64,000 nt of DNA from Hyaloperonospora brassicae (lineage: Eukaryota; Oomycota; Peronosporomycetes; Peronosporales; Peronosporaceae). The translations under genes were made by a program, and so were the position numbers. A model generated the notes under the pieces. The model saw only the letters and a list, made by a program, of their open reading frames with translations. It did no database searches and was not told the origin of the DNA. Shown here piece after piece: positions 46,406-58,394 of this stretch. The stretch's first letter is position 1; the number at the start of each line of letters is the position of its first letter. The stretch is from positions 248,001-312,000 of the forward strand of contig CANTFL010001204.1 in the NCBI GenBank assembly GCA_947650285.1, written 5' to 3'.

Positions 46406-47706
46406 ATGGCATCGCCACCCCATGAGTCCTCGACTCTCTCGTCTTACCTCGGCATCGATGTGGATGTAATTATGTTAGCGATACCGATATCCATGGTGAA
46501 GAGAGGACAATGTCCGACTCACCAGTGCGAGGGTCACCGCCTCATATTGCACCAAACCCATTTGTTGAGCGTGGCGAGGTCAACGCGCCATCGGCGCCGC
46601 ATCAAACACTTCTTGTGGGCGATGCCATCATCACTAATCCGCTCGATGAGCAACGAGAGTTGGCTATCCAACGAGACGAGAGCGTTCAGCGCCGTATGCA
46701 GCTTGCTGCAACCCTTGAGGGCCGTCGTGGCTATCCGTTCACTTCACTCAATGCGGAAGAGCGTATACACCAAACGACAGGTCGTTCTTTGGCAAAGTGG
46801 GCCATTGGCGATGAGTCTACATCTTTTGATGAGGTGGCGAGTCGACTGGTATTTCGTGAGAGGAGCCTGCAACATCACTTGACGACTCAGAGTCAAAACA
46901 AGTTTCGACTTGACCCGCAAGCACGGGGCGCACCGGTTCTACCGATGAAGGGTATACCCATCCTCTTCTTCGCAGGCGAATTCCTGGAGGAGGAAGACAA
47001 CGCTTTTGTTCGCTGGTTGCATCGGAAACGACACCTTAGCAGCGTGTTAGCTCCCAGAGCAAGTGCTGATGTGGCAGATGTTAATCTAGAACGAAAGCTT
47101 CGGTATGATTACGCCAAGTTTAAGGCCAGAGGCCAGTTGCAAACTCGCACACGCAATGCTCCGGCTGTGCCGACTGATGTGGGTGTTGGTCAAGCGGTAC
47201 CCAACTACCCACCTGCCTCCACCACTATTGGTGAGAAGCGCTCTCGGTCGAGGGATTGCCCCTGCCACGATGTTCAAAAACATAAACGGCATACGCGCAA
47301 TTTTGCCGAAGGGATGTCTCAAACTCCCACGAGTTCTCCGACTCCGGGTACCCTCGCCACTTCACCAGATACTGGTATTGACCCTGACGACGACGTCATT
47401 TCAGGAGTCGCTCCACATGGAACTGGCGGTTCCCTTGCTCATCGAGCAGAGTAGGAGGTGGTCGGTATACCGAAGGAGTATCATGAGAAGATGCTTCTCG
47501 AGATGAGTGGTCTTTGTCAGACATTAAGTAAGACCCAGAGTGCGTTTGACGCGATGAGAGCCCGCGTCCAGACGTTGGAGTTGGGCCAAGCCCGGATGGA
47601 GGCTCAGATTGACCTCTTGATACGGATTCAGCAACCGATGGCAAGGCCAACCTACCCGATGCAAGCGCCTTTAAGTTCACGTGGGACGGATCCCGATACG
47701 GCTTAA
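46406..47706 (+). pseudogene. Antisense ORF of Ty3 element 2 (about 400 codons, one stop)
   Basis: Reads opposite to gag-pol, from next to the 3' LTR toward pol. The ATG at 46406 (MASPPHESSTLSS) matches the start in element 1, but an indel near 46475 shifts the frame. From the ATG at 46510 (MSDSPVRG) it is open for 314 codons, meets a single TAG at 47452-47454, and continues in frame to 47706. Element 1 has sense codons where this TAG lies. The N-terminal part is polar, the middle has EERIHQTTGRSLAKWAIG and RGAPVLPMKGIPILFFAGEF, and a Ser/Pro-rich stretch with an Arg/Lys cluster follows. The end (about residues 330-375) has Leu-spaced heptads suggesting a coiled coil. No known domain. Confidence 0.75.
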
Positions 47707-48208
47707 GCAAGCCAACGTAGAACACAGGGTGTGTGCGCAGTTTGCGCGGAAGGTTGAGCGTGTACGCAAGTTCCTTCTTCGCGACGACCATGAATGGTCC
47801 AATGAAGCGCGGGCGCAACTTTGTCTTGAAGACGGCGGAAACTACATTTTTAGGTAGGTTTTTAGCATTAAGTAGAACTTGTTCTCCGACCTCATAACGT
47901 TCGATACAACCTCGGCCAGCAGCATCAGCTTGTTCCTTATGCTTGTCTTTGCTATCAGCCAGTGCGTCGCGCACATGTCGTACGACATTCAATAGCGTTA
48001 CGAGAAACTCACGTACCTGTTTGTGAACAGTAGCAGGGCTGATATCAGCAAGCCGATCGGCAACTCCTCCCCCACCAAGCCCTGAACCACGTAGTGGTAG
48101 CGTTAACGGAACGCGAGGGTGTGTGATACCATTCACATAAAACAGTGTGTAGCCGGTGGAGGCATGCACGGCGTTGTTCAACGCAAACTTAACGACAGGG
48201 AGCATCAA
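47270..48208 (-). pseudogene. pol: Ty3 element 2 integrase C-terminus and chromodomain
   Basis: A 270-codon open frame (48208-47396) starts in the integrase core end (PVVKFALNNAVHASTGYT). It encodes a GPF-type module (RPRFIGPFMVVAKKELAYTL, then PVFYVGLLKPY) and a Pro/Ser-rich linker, then enters the chromodomain (LLDEQGNRQFHVERLLK). A stop interrupts it there, and WRGYPES-like sequence continues to about 47270. The last 430 bp or so lie opposite the antisense ORF, tail to tail. Confidence 0.88.
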
Positions 48209-48924
48209 ACTTCAACGCTATGGCATTTCAGCGCGAACAGTGCGCAAGATGTACCGATGATGCGATTCACTCGCTCGGTTTGAACATCAGTCTGCGGACG
48301 ATCCGCTGTGGACATGTCCAAATCTGTGACGAGCACTTTGAAGATGGACTTCCAAAACCTTCCAGTGAAGCGCGGATCTCTATCAGATACAATTGCCAAC
48401 GACAAACCGTGTTGTCGAAACACGCGATCGATAAACAGCGTCGCTGTACCTTCACCATCAATGGTATCTGGCACCGCCGCTAAATGAGCCATCTTGCTCA
48501 AACGGTCAACAAAGACCACAATACCCGTATTTCCATACGATTCATTCGATAAACCGAACAGGAGGTCCATACTGATGGACTCCCAACATCCCTTGAGTGT
48601 AGGCAAACTAGCCAGCGGCGCGGCCGCGTAAGGTTAGGGTTTCACCCGTTGACACGTTTCACACGTACGCACATATGTGCTCACCCATTTGTATAGTTTA
48701 GGCCACCAATAGCATTGGCTAACTGAGCCATAGGTCTTCTCACGAACGAGATGACCACTCAACGCAGTATCATGTGGCTCATAGAGGATCCGAAACTTTA
48801 ACTTCTCATCGTGAGGTACAACGATGCGACCGTTGTGAATGCGATCCTCCACATCCGTGCTATCGCACAACAGTCCCTGATCGATAGAATATCGATGTAA
48901 CCTCGCACGTAATCGTGCCAACAA
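48205..48924 (-). pseudogene. pol: Ty3 element 2 integrase, zinc finger and catalytic core
   Basis: The zinc-binding HHCC module is intact at 48924-48634 (HDTALSGHLVREKTYG, then TCETCQRVKP). The DDE core at 48606-48205 has SMDLLFGL, SDRDPRFTG and QTERVNRIIG, supplying the two Asp and the Glu. Stops and a frame change between the modules near 48630 and after the core break the protein. This copy keeps more catalytic residues than element 1. Confidence 0.9.
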
Positions 48925-50336
48925 TCCTATGTCCGATTCCTTAGACTGCTCGATCCCTAGAGCACGTAGCAGGGCTACACAATGTTCATCCTTGACAAAT
49001 GCCGAACGAGTGACGTCAGTGACCGACGACGACAGAGTCGTATCATGAGCAAGCTCATAGTCAGGTTAGCGTGACAATGCATCAGCCAAAGCATTCTGCT
49101 TGCCCGGCTTATACTTCACCTCGAAGTTGTACTTGGCAAAGAATAAAAGCCAACGATCCATTCTCTAATAAAAGTGAGGCGACTGGGTAGCAGTGCGTAG
49201 TGACGCATGATCTGTACAGATCGCAAACGGCTTAGGGCCAAGAAGATGAACTCTGAATTTGACGAGAGCATACTTCATTGAAAGTAGCTCTTTGTCATGA
49301 ACAGGATAGTTCTTTTCTGCAGCCTTCAGCTGCCGAGACTCAAACGCAATTACGCGTTCCCGTCCATCAGAATCTGTCTGTAACAGAGCGCTGTCTATTC
49401 CAAATTCAGATGCGTCACAGACGACACTGAACTATCGATCAAGATCAGGCAAAGCCAAGATTGGCGCATGAAGGAGACTCTCCTTTACTGCTTGAACAAC
49501 AACATGCTCGGTGCTAGTACAGCACCATTCCACATCCTTTTTAAAGGGATGAGATAATGGCCGAGCCATATCTGCGTAATTCGCACTGTACTTGTGCAAG
49601 TAATTGGCAAGGCCAAGCCACTTACGTAAGTCCTTTTGGTTCTTTGTAACCGACCAATCGATTATGGCTTTACCGTAGCGGGATCCGCTCTAAGGCCTCG
49701 CTAATTAATAAAGCACCCTAAAATAGGTACTCTTCTGCACCAAAGATGCACTTGGATGCGTTGGCATACCACTTATTTGTGCGCATGCACTCGAACATCG
49801 CTCGTAAATGGTCAATGTGATTTTCCACATCCGACCGACCGTTAATAGCACGATTATGGATATAGATGTATCAAATTACGTCTTTGCGTAACCTTAATGA
49901 GGCCTGAACAATTTTATCACAAGACTATTGAATGTAGCCGGGGCATTTGACAACCCTTGCGGCATAACAACCCAGTCCCATAGCATACCGCTCGGAATGC
50001 TAACCGATGTCGGCGAAATATCCCTCTCCCGCATGAGCAATTGGTAATAATTAATGACTAAGTCAACCGCACTTTACATTGTACATCCCACCATATTGCT
50101 GTGAGGAACATCCTTTCTCGGGATTGGTGTCTGAGCCGGGATGGTGACCGCATTAAGCTTATTGTAAGCATGAACAATGCGCCACTTTCCATTGGGCTTT
50201 TTGACACAGAAGGTCGGTGTAGAATGGGGAAGATTTGCTCTCACGTACCTATCCTGCCGCGTGCTTTGCACGAAAGAAGTCGTCAATGACGTCACAGTGT
50301 TCCTTCAATAAAGGCCACTGCCGTGTTACGCAGTAT
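48925..50336 (-). pseudogene. pol: Ty3 element 2 RT and RNase H (broken)
   Basis: RT fingers (TPTFCVKKPNGKWRIVHAYN, 50230-50150) and palm follow in several frames. The FDD box region at 49861-49873 has the same one-base deletion as element 1. RNase H follows at about 49450-49080, including an intact NYPVHDKELL stretch that is lost in element 1. No continuous ORF remains. Confidence 0.85.
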
Positions 50337-50804
50337 TTAGTTCCAGGACCAAGTCAATTTCATGACGAACACCTCTATCGAAGGTAAGACTGACGGTGGT
50401 GTGTGATACACCACGTCCTGAAATTCCTTTACCAAAGGATAGAACGGATCAAGAGGATCCTTGAGGATCGAAGATCCACTACGGGCATCTAATGCCGCCT
50501 TTGTGTCCTCAAGGATAGACTCGTCCAATAACGAGGATGGGTTCAACTCAATATCCGGTCGAATGACCACTAACTCGGATAATTCTCCTGCATGTAAGAC
50601 TTGGCTAAATTCGCCGTCAGACCTTTCGTCTAGTTCAACGATAGTATCCAAAGAAGAAAGAGTCTCAAGACTAAAATTGCCATTAATCTGGACAGTCAAC
50701 CCATTGACAAGTGTATATAGTGTATTATTACTATTATCACTTCGTGAATTCTTAGAAGTTGGGCGCTTAGCAGTTGCCATCCTACGCTGAGATTGTTTCC
50801 TCAA
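50337..50804 (-). pseudogene. pol: Ty3 element 2 pol linker before RT
   Basis: A 155-codon open frame, nearly identical to 11384-11863 of element 1: ARG/SER-rich start, acidic middle (LDERSDGEFSQVLHAGEL) and DPFYPLVKEFQDVV at the end. The frameshift that follows, after LPS, is the same one as in element 1. It lies between protease and RT. Confidence 0.8.
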
Positions 50805-51560
50805 AGAAACCTTACGCCTCCTAGAGGCCTGGAGAGTAGGGTCCCTGTGGTTGCTATTTATCTTAGCACGCTATATACGAGAGCTCATGTCTTAAGCAAA
50901 TTCTTGTGGGGAGTTACGTAACTTAGACACTTCACCCATTGTATCTACACGTATCACTTCACATACAGCATCCGGGTCTAATTCTGAAAAAATTTGGCGT
51001 CTTGCCAACAATGTCATTACCGACATTCAGTGAGGTGCCACCTCGGCCGCCTTCACTCGGTAGAATTTCTCGTGCCACCCCACTCACATCAAAGGCTTTA
51101 CATTCTTGATGTCTCGGTCCTAGGCCAACCATGCCGTCATCATGCAGTGACTCAGTATCACAACGAGTATCACTCAACGGAGTACAACCCTCTTCACCTA
51201 CGGTAGAAGAGCTCCGCTACTTCTTTATGTCATTGACATTGGAGTTAATTAACTCTGACATACCAATGTCCAGCACATAAACAACTTCCGTCGATGGATC
51301 GCTTCAAGATCGCTTTTGTTGCCTAGCGAAGGTGTATTCATGACTCTCCAAAGCTTTGATAGGATCATTGCGCTTGGCGCCTAAGGTCTTAGACCTCCAA
51401 TCAATTTATGGCTCATGGCGTTGAGGCCAAGCCATACCTAGGATGAGATCAAATTTTATATTCAAATAGAGGGCAAGAAAGCGTTTAATGCCATTAAAGT
51501 CCAAAAACTTTACACAAAGGTTCAACGGAAGTTAGACACCGTGAGGCGACTACCAGTCGC

Positions 51561-51791
51561 TTAACGAACGGTGATCGAATCACCTTCATGCGCTTTGAGC
51601 GCTTCAGTATATTGCTGACTTCCCCTAAGGGAACGAAATCGAGTATAATTGCAAGATGCTCCGGAGTCGATTAGGATCGACCAATGCTTCTCAAAGCCTT
51701 TAACTGTCGCATCGGCGACTAACAAGTCAGGCTTGTATCCACGCTCTGTGCTGGCGGGCACATAGATCGATGGGGCTAAGCCCTGTTTCAC
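51561..51791 (-). pseudogene. Ty3 element 2 aspartic protease fragment
   Basis: Encodes KHWSILIDSGASCNYTR with the catalytic DSG, preceded by YKPDLLVADATVKGF. A stop follows ITVR. Downstream (51560-50805) is the same stop-ridden stretch as in element 1. It processes the polyprotein when intact. Confidence 0.8.
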
Positions 51792-52340
51792 TCAACCTCG
51801 TAAAGAAGCAACAGAGCTCAGTTCTACCCCAGTAGGGCGCCCGCACATACTGGGTGTCGACGCTTCCCCGTGCCATACCACGTTTCTGGTTGTGGCTGGG
51901 GTTTCGGCCCATAGCAGTCGGTTGTTGCTTACGCAAAGGACAAGTGGGACGCAAGTGTTTAGTGCTTCTGCACATATAAAAGCGTCTCACTTCCTTTCGT
52001 TGCTCTGCAACACGAAGCTCCGCTTCACCTTCATCTTCAGCATGGCTGGGATTCATCGTTTCTGGCTTTCATTAAGCCGAGGTGCTCGCAGAGGTCTCCT
52101 TTGCAAAGCTTGGGTTGTACCCATTCCAACCAAGTCTGGCCGACCTGAAGTTGAGCTCAGCATTTTGAGCGATGCTAACAGCCTCCTTAAAAGTGAGGGA
52201 TGGACCCGAAAGACCTCGGTCCTGGAAATTCTATTACGAAGACCTATCATGCCGACAGTCACATAGACTGTCTGAGTGAGAGGGTCAGACTGCATAGTAG
52301 CCATAAAAGTTTTCAATGCCGCAAATCTGCAAGTGCGCGG
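51727..52340 (-). pseudogene. gag: Ty3 element 2 gag, C-terminal part only
   Basis: The nucleocapsid end (52056-51727) has EVRRFYMCRSTKHLRPTCPL, the same incomplete CCHC knuckle as element 1. Upstream, 52316-52053 matches the capsid C-terminal part of element 1 at about 80%. The gene is cut at about 52.34 kb by the junction to the polygalacturonase gene; the capsid N-terminus and the 5' LTR are missing. Confidence 0.8.
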
Positions 52341-53566
52341 CGAAACAGAGTCCCGTGCAGGAGCAACAGAGTCCCTTGCAGGAGCAACAGAGTCCCGTGC
52401 AGGAGCAAGGGACTGACATTTCGGCGTGCAGCTCCGTCACCGTCGATTCGCTCCGTGTACCGCCTGGTGTGACGCTGGACCTGACGAAGACGAAGAGAGG
52501 TGCCGTCATTGAGTTCAAAGGCACCACGACGTTCGGAACGAAAATGTGGGCCGGTCCGCTCGTTATGGTCAGCGGAACGGATCTCACCGTGAAGGGATCG
52601 GGCGTCCTCGACGGATAAGGACCTTGGTACTGGAAATACGGTCCGTCCATCTTGCGCCCCGTCTTCTTCCGTCTCCAAAGCGTCATCAGCTCGAAAGTGT
52701 CCGGGTTCACGGTCAAGAACATGCCCTTCCGTACGTTCAGCCTCGTCACGTGCAAGAACACGATTCTCTCTGGTCTCACGATCGACTCGAGAGCGGGCAA
52801 TGGCATCGCCAAGAACACAGATGGGTTCAACTTGTCTAAGAACGACGGGGTCACGATCACCGGCAACACGATCTACAACCAGGACGACTGTCTTGCTATG
52901 CAGTCGAGCACCAACACCGTCTTTAGCAACAACTACTGCTGCAATACGCACGGTATTTCCATCGGGTCTCTTGGTGGCAACGCTGTCGACGCATCTACCA
53001 CGGTGCGGGGCCTAACAATCTCGGGCAACACGATCGTCAACAGCGTCAACGGTTTCCGCATTAAGACCATCATTGGTCTCAAGGGACTCATCGCTGACGT
53101 CAAGTTCATCAACAATAAGGTTCAGAACGTAAGGAACGCGGTCTCTCTCCACGCGAACTACGACAGGGGATTGGGCAGGTACAGGGGTCCGCCCACGAGT
53201 CAGGTGCAGATCACTCGTTTAATGGTCTCCGGTCTCACTGGCACGGCGGAGAAAGTGTACGATATCCAAGTCAACCCGAAGGTGATATCGGATTGGACCT
53301 TCGAGGCCATTGATGTGCGCGCGTCGATGAAGAGTACGATTGAAGGCTTGCCCAACGGCGTGGCCGTTTGATCGCCCGCAGGTGTGGCAACTTGCTTCGG
53401 GAGTAGGCATCCTCAGAGGAAGCGGAGTGTAGTGTGGGTGCGTGCGTGCGTGTCAATAATGTGAATGTAATCATTTTCGATGTCTGCGTGGCTTGTTCGA
53501 TTCCGGCATGTGGTCCCGTAGTGTGTCTGCTCAAGGCTCAGGTTTGCAAAGAATGGATCTGAAAAC
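52337..53566 (+). repeat. Right part of the split fifth unit
   Basis: Resumes the unit consensus around CGCGG..AACAGAGTCC and follows it through the gene and 3' flank to about 53566, where similarity to the other units ends. That end marks the right border of the original array. Confidence 0.93.
52345..53371 (+). pseudogene. Polygalacturonase copy 5, 3' fragment
   Basis: Carries the heptad region onward to the same stop as the intact genes. It lacks the signal peptide and start. An in-frame 78-bp deletion removes the last heptad and the following 19 residues, including Cys79. A TAA at 52616-52618 interrupts the catalytic domain before NTD. Downstream NTD, DD, HG and RIKT codons are intact. 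A few private substitutions (for example an Ile to Lys at EFKGT) show that it has evolved without constraint or as a divergent end copy. Confidence 0.93.
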
Positions 53567-54730
53567 AATAAGTTTATGTCTTTCTTGCCGATTCATGTTC
53601 GCGAGCTAAACAATTGATTGTGTATTTCCAATTCGTATCTTCGACCGACTGAATGAAGGCTTTCCTTACTTAGATTCGCCATTATATATTTTCTATCTCG
53701 CTATGTCTTTGCGTTGATCTTACCTTGCATTCCCAGCAATTTTTGCAAGGCATTCAGAGCTTTACAATCTGCAAAGCTTGCATCTTTGTGCGCGCATCTT
53801 CTATTTACTGCCCGTGAGACACCACGGTAGATCTTTCTAGGCTTCGCTTGTAATTTCAGTGTACTATCGATTCACCCGATGATTTCGCCACCGAGTCTTC
53901 CACGTGTCAGAGTATTTAGTAGCCGGTGCTTCCATAGACCCATAGTAAGGCGTGCATACAACGTACGAAAAAACAAGAGACTGCATATTTTCACTTTAAT
54001 TACCTACTCTCATGATGAATCGCCTTCTCTGCTCGTGGCAACTCATGATAGCAGCGCATTTGTAACAAATTGGCCTGTCATCGCACAAGTTCTTCTCTTT
54101 GCACGAGGTATGGTACTCAGATTTTAGAGCTGGCTAGCAATGTATATTCGATGAACTTCGTCGTAAGGACTGTCAGTGATATCGACAAAAACACTTGCGG
54201 CGATTACAGAGACTTCACTTGACCATCGACGACAGTGCCATTTTTTAGTACCATGTTATCGTTTCAAAGGATAACCGCTGTGCACGTTAACAAATTTAGC
54301 GCTCTTTAAATATTAAATTGTGGCAAAGCACAGACTTTGACGAGCAAAAAAGAGAAGAGGAACAAGTTGTATGTGTCTGACGAATGGCAAAGTGACGCAA
54401 AGTGATATTCGCTGTCTAGCTTTCATTGATAACACAAAATCAACGTGCTTGATACACGAGAAGGAACGTTTCCACGAAAAACCTTTTAATCGCCGTGACT
54501 CTTGCCGAACCCGTCAATCTCATTAAATTAATTTATTAAGTGCAAGATCGTATACACTTGAAGCCGAAGGTCATATCCTGTCTCCTCGTTCAAGACCAAG
54601 CCGTAAGACGTAAACGTGAGCTTCCCTTGTCCATAAATATTCCTAAAAAATCGCCTATACTCCCCTAAAGCTTACCTTATGTCTTCCTGCCTTTTTAATC
54701 ATCACAGCAAGTACAGTTTCAACATTTCTT
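53567..54730. other. Unique flank right of the array, no gene seen
   Basis: Short open frames only (for example 83 codons at 53879-54127) without recognisable domains. No repeat borders seen. Confidence 0.5.
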
Positions 54731-54734
54731 ACCC

Positions 54735-55383
54735 CAAGTCGCTATCTCAACATTTCGAAACGTTGCGGTCTGAGAGCCTTTGTAATAGTCGGCAAAGTTA
54801 TCTTCTGTGGGAACAGACTTGACCGAAATTTTTCCGCACTCGACCATTTTTGCAATCTTGGTACTATTATTTGCGTATCGTATAACCCCGTCATAATTCC
54901 GACCCTTGAGCAGATCGTAAGTGTGCTCTATTCATCCATACGTAATTCTCCTGACAGATGATTTATTTTCAGCTCGTCAATAAGTTTTCGAGCCCATACG
55001 AATTGTTCGACGCACATACTATCCGCAAGCAACTTTGGCTTGCATGTATCGTCCGTTACCGTTTCTCGTGTCTCACGCTTGAATCGAAACTTTAATCGTA
55101 TAATTAAAGCGCAAAACCAGTCACAGACTGAGCGATATTTTAATAAATTGCATAATCTATATCGCTGTACGACCACACAATCGTTCCGTTTCTTGAGACA
55201 GCGTCCTCCCGCAGGTAACACAAACCAAATGTCGTCGTTTACTTTACATACAGTAACACACGCTTTGCTCTGGCGTAGTTTCCCGTCGTGTAAGCATCGG
55301 TGTGTCGACTGTGACTTCAGACTGCGATCTGACACGTATCGGTTTTGGTTGATAGCAGCATGTGCAGCATTAAGGCTCCTCAA
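54735..55383 (-). pseudogene. Ty1/copia pol fragment (RNase H end)
   Basis: The minus-strand open frame 55383-54928 ends with VEQFVWARKLIDELKI, similar to the copia RNase H helix (E..WL..LL.EL). Past it, in alternate frames, ISVKSVPTEDNFAD and TITKALRPQRFEMLR match the copia end (xPTEDNxAD, then xxTKALxxxxFExLR). At least one frameshift separates them. The N-terminal two thirds of the frame are not recognisable. No LTRs were found, so this is an isolated relic. Confidence 0.6.
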
Positions 55384-55408
55384 ATTTGGTCAAATAATTC
55401 ATTTGTGA

Positions 55409-56129
55409 TCGGTTAAACGTTACTTTGTTGGTTTGTAGACTGACTCTTATCGATTTCAAAACGAGTTTATTGACCTAATCTCATATTGATTAGTGATAGT
55501 TTTAACAAAGTGGTGATTTTAATCGCATAAGAGCAATCTGGGATGAGTCGAATTCTTCGGACGGCGCCATGCATACGGCTGAACGCGGGTAAATTCGTTC
55601 GCTGTTTACGGCAAGTGCGGTTGTTTGTACATATGTTTCAATAGTGATAGCAGCTGCGACATGACAAAGGCGTCATTACAATTGATTGAATTATATGATC
55701 ACCCGACACCAAAACAAGTGGCTCGACGGTCGACCTCCTTGGGTGCCGACATGACGAGCGGTAGTTACGCGATACGAGGTATCTGCGCATGTCGAGCTTC
55801 AGGGCTGAAACCGTCTGACGATGAAACCTGTCATAATGATCCTCGAATGACACAAACCACGTGTTGTCATTATTCGACTAATGAACATTAATAAGACAGA
55901 ACGGTCAGATAAACAACAGCAGGTTTTGTCGTTACTCGATAATTGAACATTAATCTTACAGAATTGAGTTAGAAGGCGGTTTATATTCAGGTTAAACTAG
56001 CAACTCGCTGCATCTTTCTTACCAGCAATCGAACTACTGGGTTGAAGTCCACCAGCTTTCCAAAGAAAGTACCTAGCCTAGGACAACTGATCTTCGCTGC
56101 GAAAAATATTGGCTTGAGAGGTTTTGCCC
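55409..56129. other. Spacer with a short direct repeat, no gene seen
   Basis: Contains a degenerate direct repeat of about 47 bp (55862-55908 and 55925-55972) around ATGAACATTAAT / TTGAACATTAAT. No coding region supported. Confidence 0.45.
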
Positions 56130-58160
56130 TTTGCAGCTATTGATGGTCCACATAGATCTGCGTTTCCGGCCACTGAGGTATCAAACCAAAAATCGGTATC
56201 GTTACCGAGGAATGAAGCAGTCTCTTGACGATAAGTCGACCCGACGGAGTGTGCAATTGATTATATGCGGAAGTGTTCATTGAAATGTTGACCACGCGAT
56301 CTGCCATCTGATTATAATCACGGTAGTGATGACCCCAGCAGGCGACGGCGATATCGTCAGCTAAGTCCCGAGCTTCTAGAACCAGCGACCCTAAATGTTC
56401 CCGCGTGGGGATCAATAAGTTATGAATTAGGATAGCACAATAGCGCTAGTTTTAACAACATGCAATGGTGAGCATCCGCTTTTTATGATCTGACGTAGAC
56501 AATAGACCAGACCTTTCTATACGGCTATGTTGTTGGTAGTAATTGCTTACAGGTAGGCCATGCTTGCCACTCACATATTGCACTCTGTGTTCTTTTGATA
56601 ATGAACCTTAAAAATGACAGATCCAGATCCACAGGGCCTAAGAGTTTCTTAGACACCAATGCCGAGGAAAAAGAGATATGATATGCTATCAGATGTTCCC
56701 TCTTCAGCGGATAAGCTGGCTCGCTACATCGTATAGTAGTAGAGTGTCAGCAAGAGCTGACCGCACACGTGCATAAAAAATTCCCTTCGCTACATCTCCA
56801 AGATGGTATGATGCGTTGCGGAAGCGTGTTACCGCAAGCTTTATATGATTGCTTGCAATGGCGGGGTGTGCTTGGTTCGGTAGTCTTAAGTTTATTAGCG
56901 GCGCAGCTACTGGATCCGAATGACATGAAGAGTCGACGCAACAGTGATACGTCAAAATTTGCAGGCAGCAAAAAAGGCTTTATACCTTGTTTCGTAAGGA
57001 TCGTCACTCATCTGTAGCAGCTATGTTATTGCCTTCGGAGCAATGCCCAGAAACGCTTGAAGAGTCATGCGAAATATCTAGACATGTTCATATGTCCTTT
57101 CGTATAAGCCAAGATACCTTTACTGAGAAAATGTCGGATATAAAGTCTTTAAGCACCAGAACAGGTTCATAAGTCTTAATTAATAGAACAAATTAGACCC
57201 TTTACACACTACGTACAGGGGTAAGATACGTCTTTTGCCGTTAGTCCCGTTTAAAATAGCTGTTTATTTTGAGCCGATCGAGAGTCTGCACGCCAGTTGA
57301 TCAATTCGCTCGAATTCTCTATGTCTTTTAATTCTACTAAATCCGTCCCGGTAGAGACTAATTTAAAGTCATGTTCTCTGGGCTCTCCGACTACGTTGTT
57401 GATTTTTCAAAGCGTTATAGACGAGTAGACTTTATTTTTTGAAGCTTTCGTCCATGTAATTGCCTGCGGACGGAGGCCACCCAGGATTGGGCAAACCGAG
57501 TTACAATCTGATAAATAAAACGAACCACATCGCTTCTACTTTAGCAGGCAGCACGGTCGAGCGCCAGTATCGAATTTGTGTACGCATTCCGCAGGGAATG
57601 ATCGTGCGAAGGGTGACAGCTGTGAATCACTCGCATTATCAGCCAATCGTCATTTGATGGACTTCGCCGAGTACGCGATCATAGCCCCTCGTTCGATGGA
57701 TTGATACACGAGTGATGGAACGTTATTCAGGGGAGCTGTGCAAAAAGACCCGAAGTGTCGTCGCTGAGAGATGAAGTATGTTGCCACGTCAAGCGCTGGA
57801 GAAAAACGCACAACACCGCGCTGCAGCGAGATAAAAGAAATCACGTCATTGAAATAGGTCCTGTCCAGCGCAAAGCCGACTTCGTGCAGGTCCAAAAGGT
57901 TGCACCTGCGATACCGAAGCCACTACAATTTTTTTGTCAACGCGTGAAAAAGCCATCTGGTATCGAAATGACCCGAAAATTTATATTTCGACTTCAGGTA
58001 GTTCCGTAGCTCATCATCGATCGTACATCGAACTTGTGGTCTTACTGCCGTCGTCATTCTACCCGGTAGTTGCCTGCACGGAAAATGGTAAAGCACAGAA
58101 TAAACGGCCGCCACGCCTACTTGGCAAACGTGGCGTACTGCAGATATCTTAAACACTGCA
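56130..58160 (-). mobile_element. LINE copy 2, partial and decayed
   Basis: Matches the 3' third of LINE copy 1 on the same strand. The RNase H end is at 56415-56137 (GHHYRDYNQMADRVVNISMN). The connection region includes 56955-56704 (FYARVRSALADTLLLYD, against FAQARSTLADTLLCYE in copy 1). 57895-57650 corresponds to the region before it. The 3' tail is absent, and the copy stops at about 58.16 kb before reaching RT. All frames are broken. Confidence 0.75.
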
Positions 58161-58394
58161 GCGATCGTCAGCCAGAGTGACGATTAAAAGTGCGGCTGCT
58201 CAGCTTCATTCCAGCACGGCGTGATGTACAGAACACCCGTATCTGTGAGCTTAAGAGTTAATTTTAATCATTAAATCCCGGGTGATAATATGCCACCTAG
58301 AGAAAAAAATGTAGCCAATATTGTAATTAGCGCTATCCGAATACATGGAATAGACAGCCCAACTAATTAATGAGGTAGTCCAGCCATCTCATTG

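Larger units (their letters stand above)
45769..52340 (-). mobile_element. Ty3/gypsy retrotransposon, element 2 (5'-truncated)
   Basis: Same family as element 1 but on the minus strand. It has a 3' LTR (45769-46299), polypurine tract, antisense ORF, chromodomain, integrase, RNase H, RT, protease and part of gag. The 5' LTR and gag N-terminus are absent: at about 52.34 kb the sequence passes directly into the polygalacturonase gene. Its LTR and antisense region differ clearly from element 1, whereas about 49.9-51.65 kb is nearly identical to 10.55-12.3 kb, including stops and frameshifts. Confidence 0.92.
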
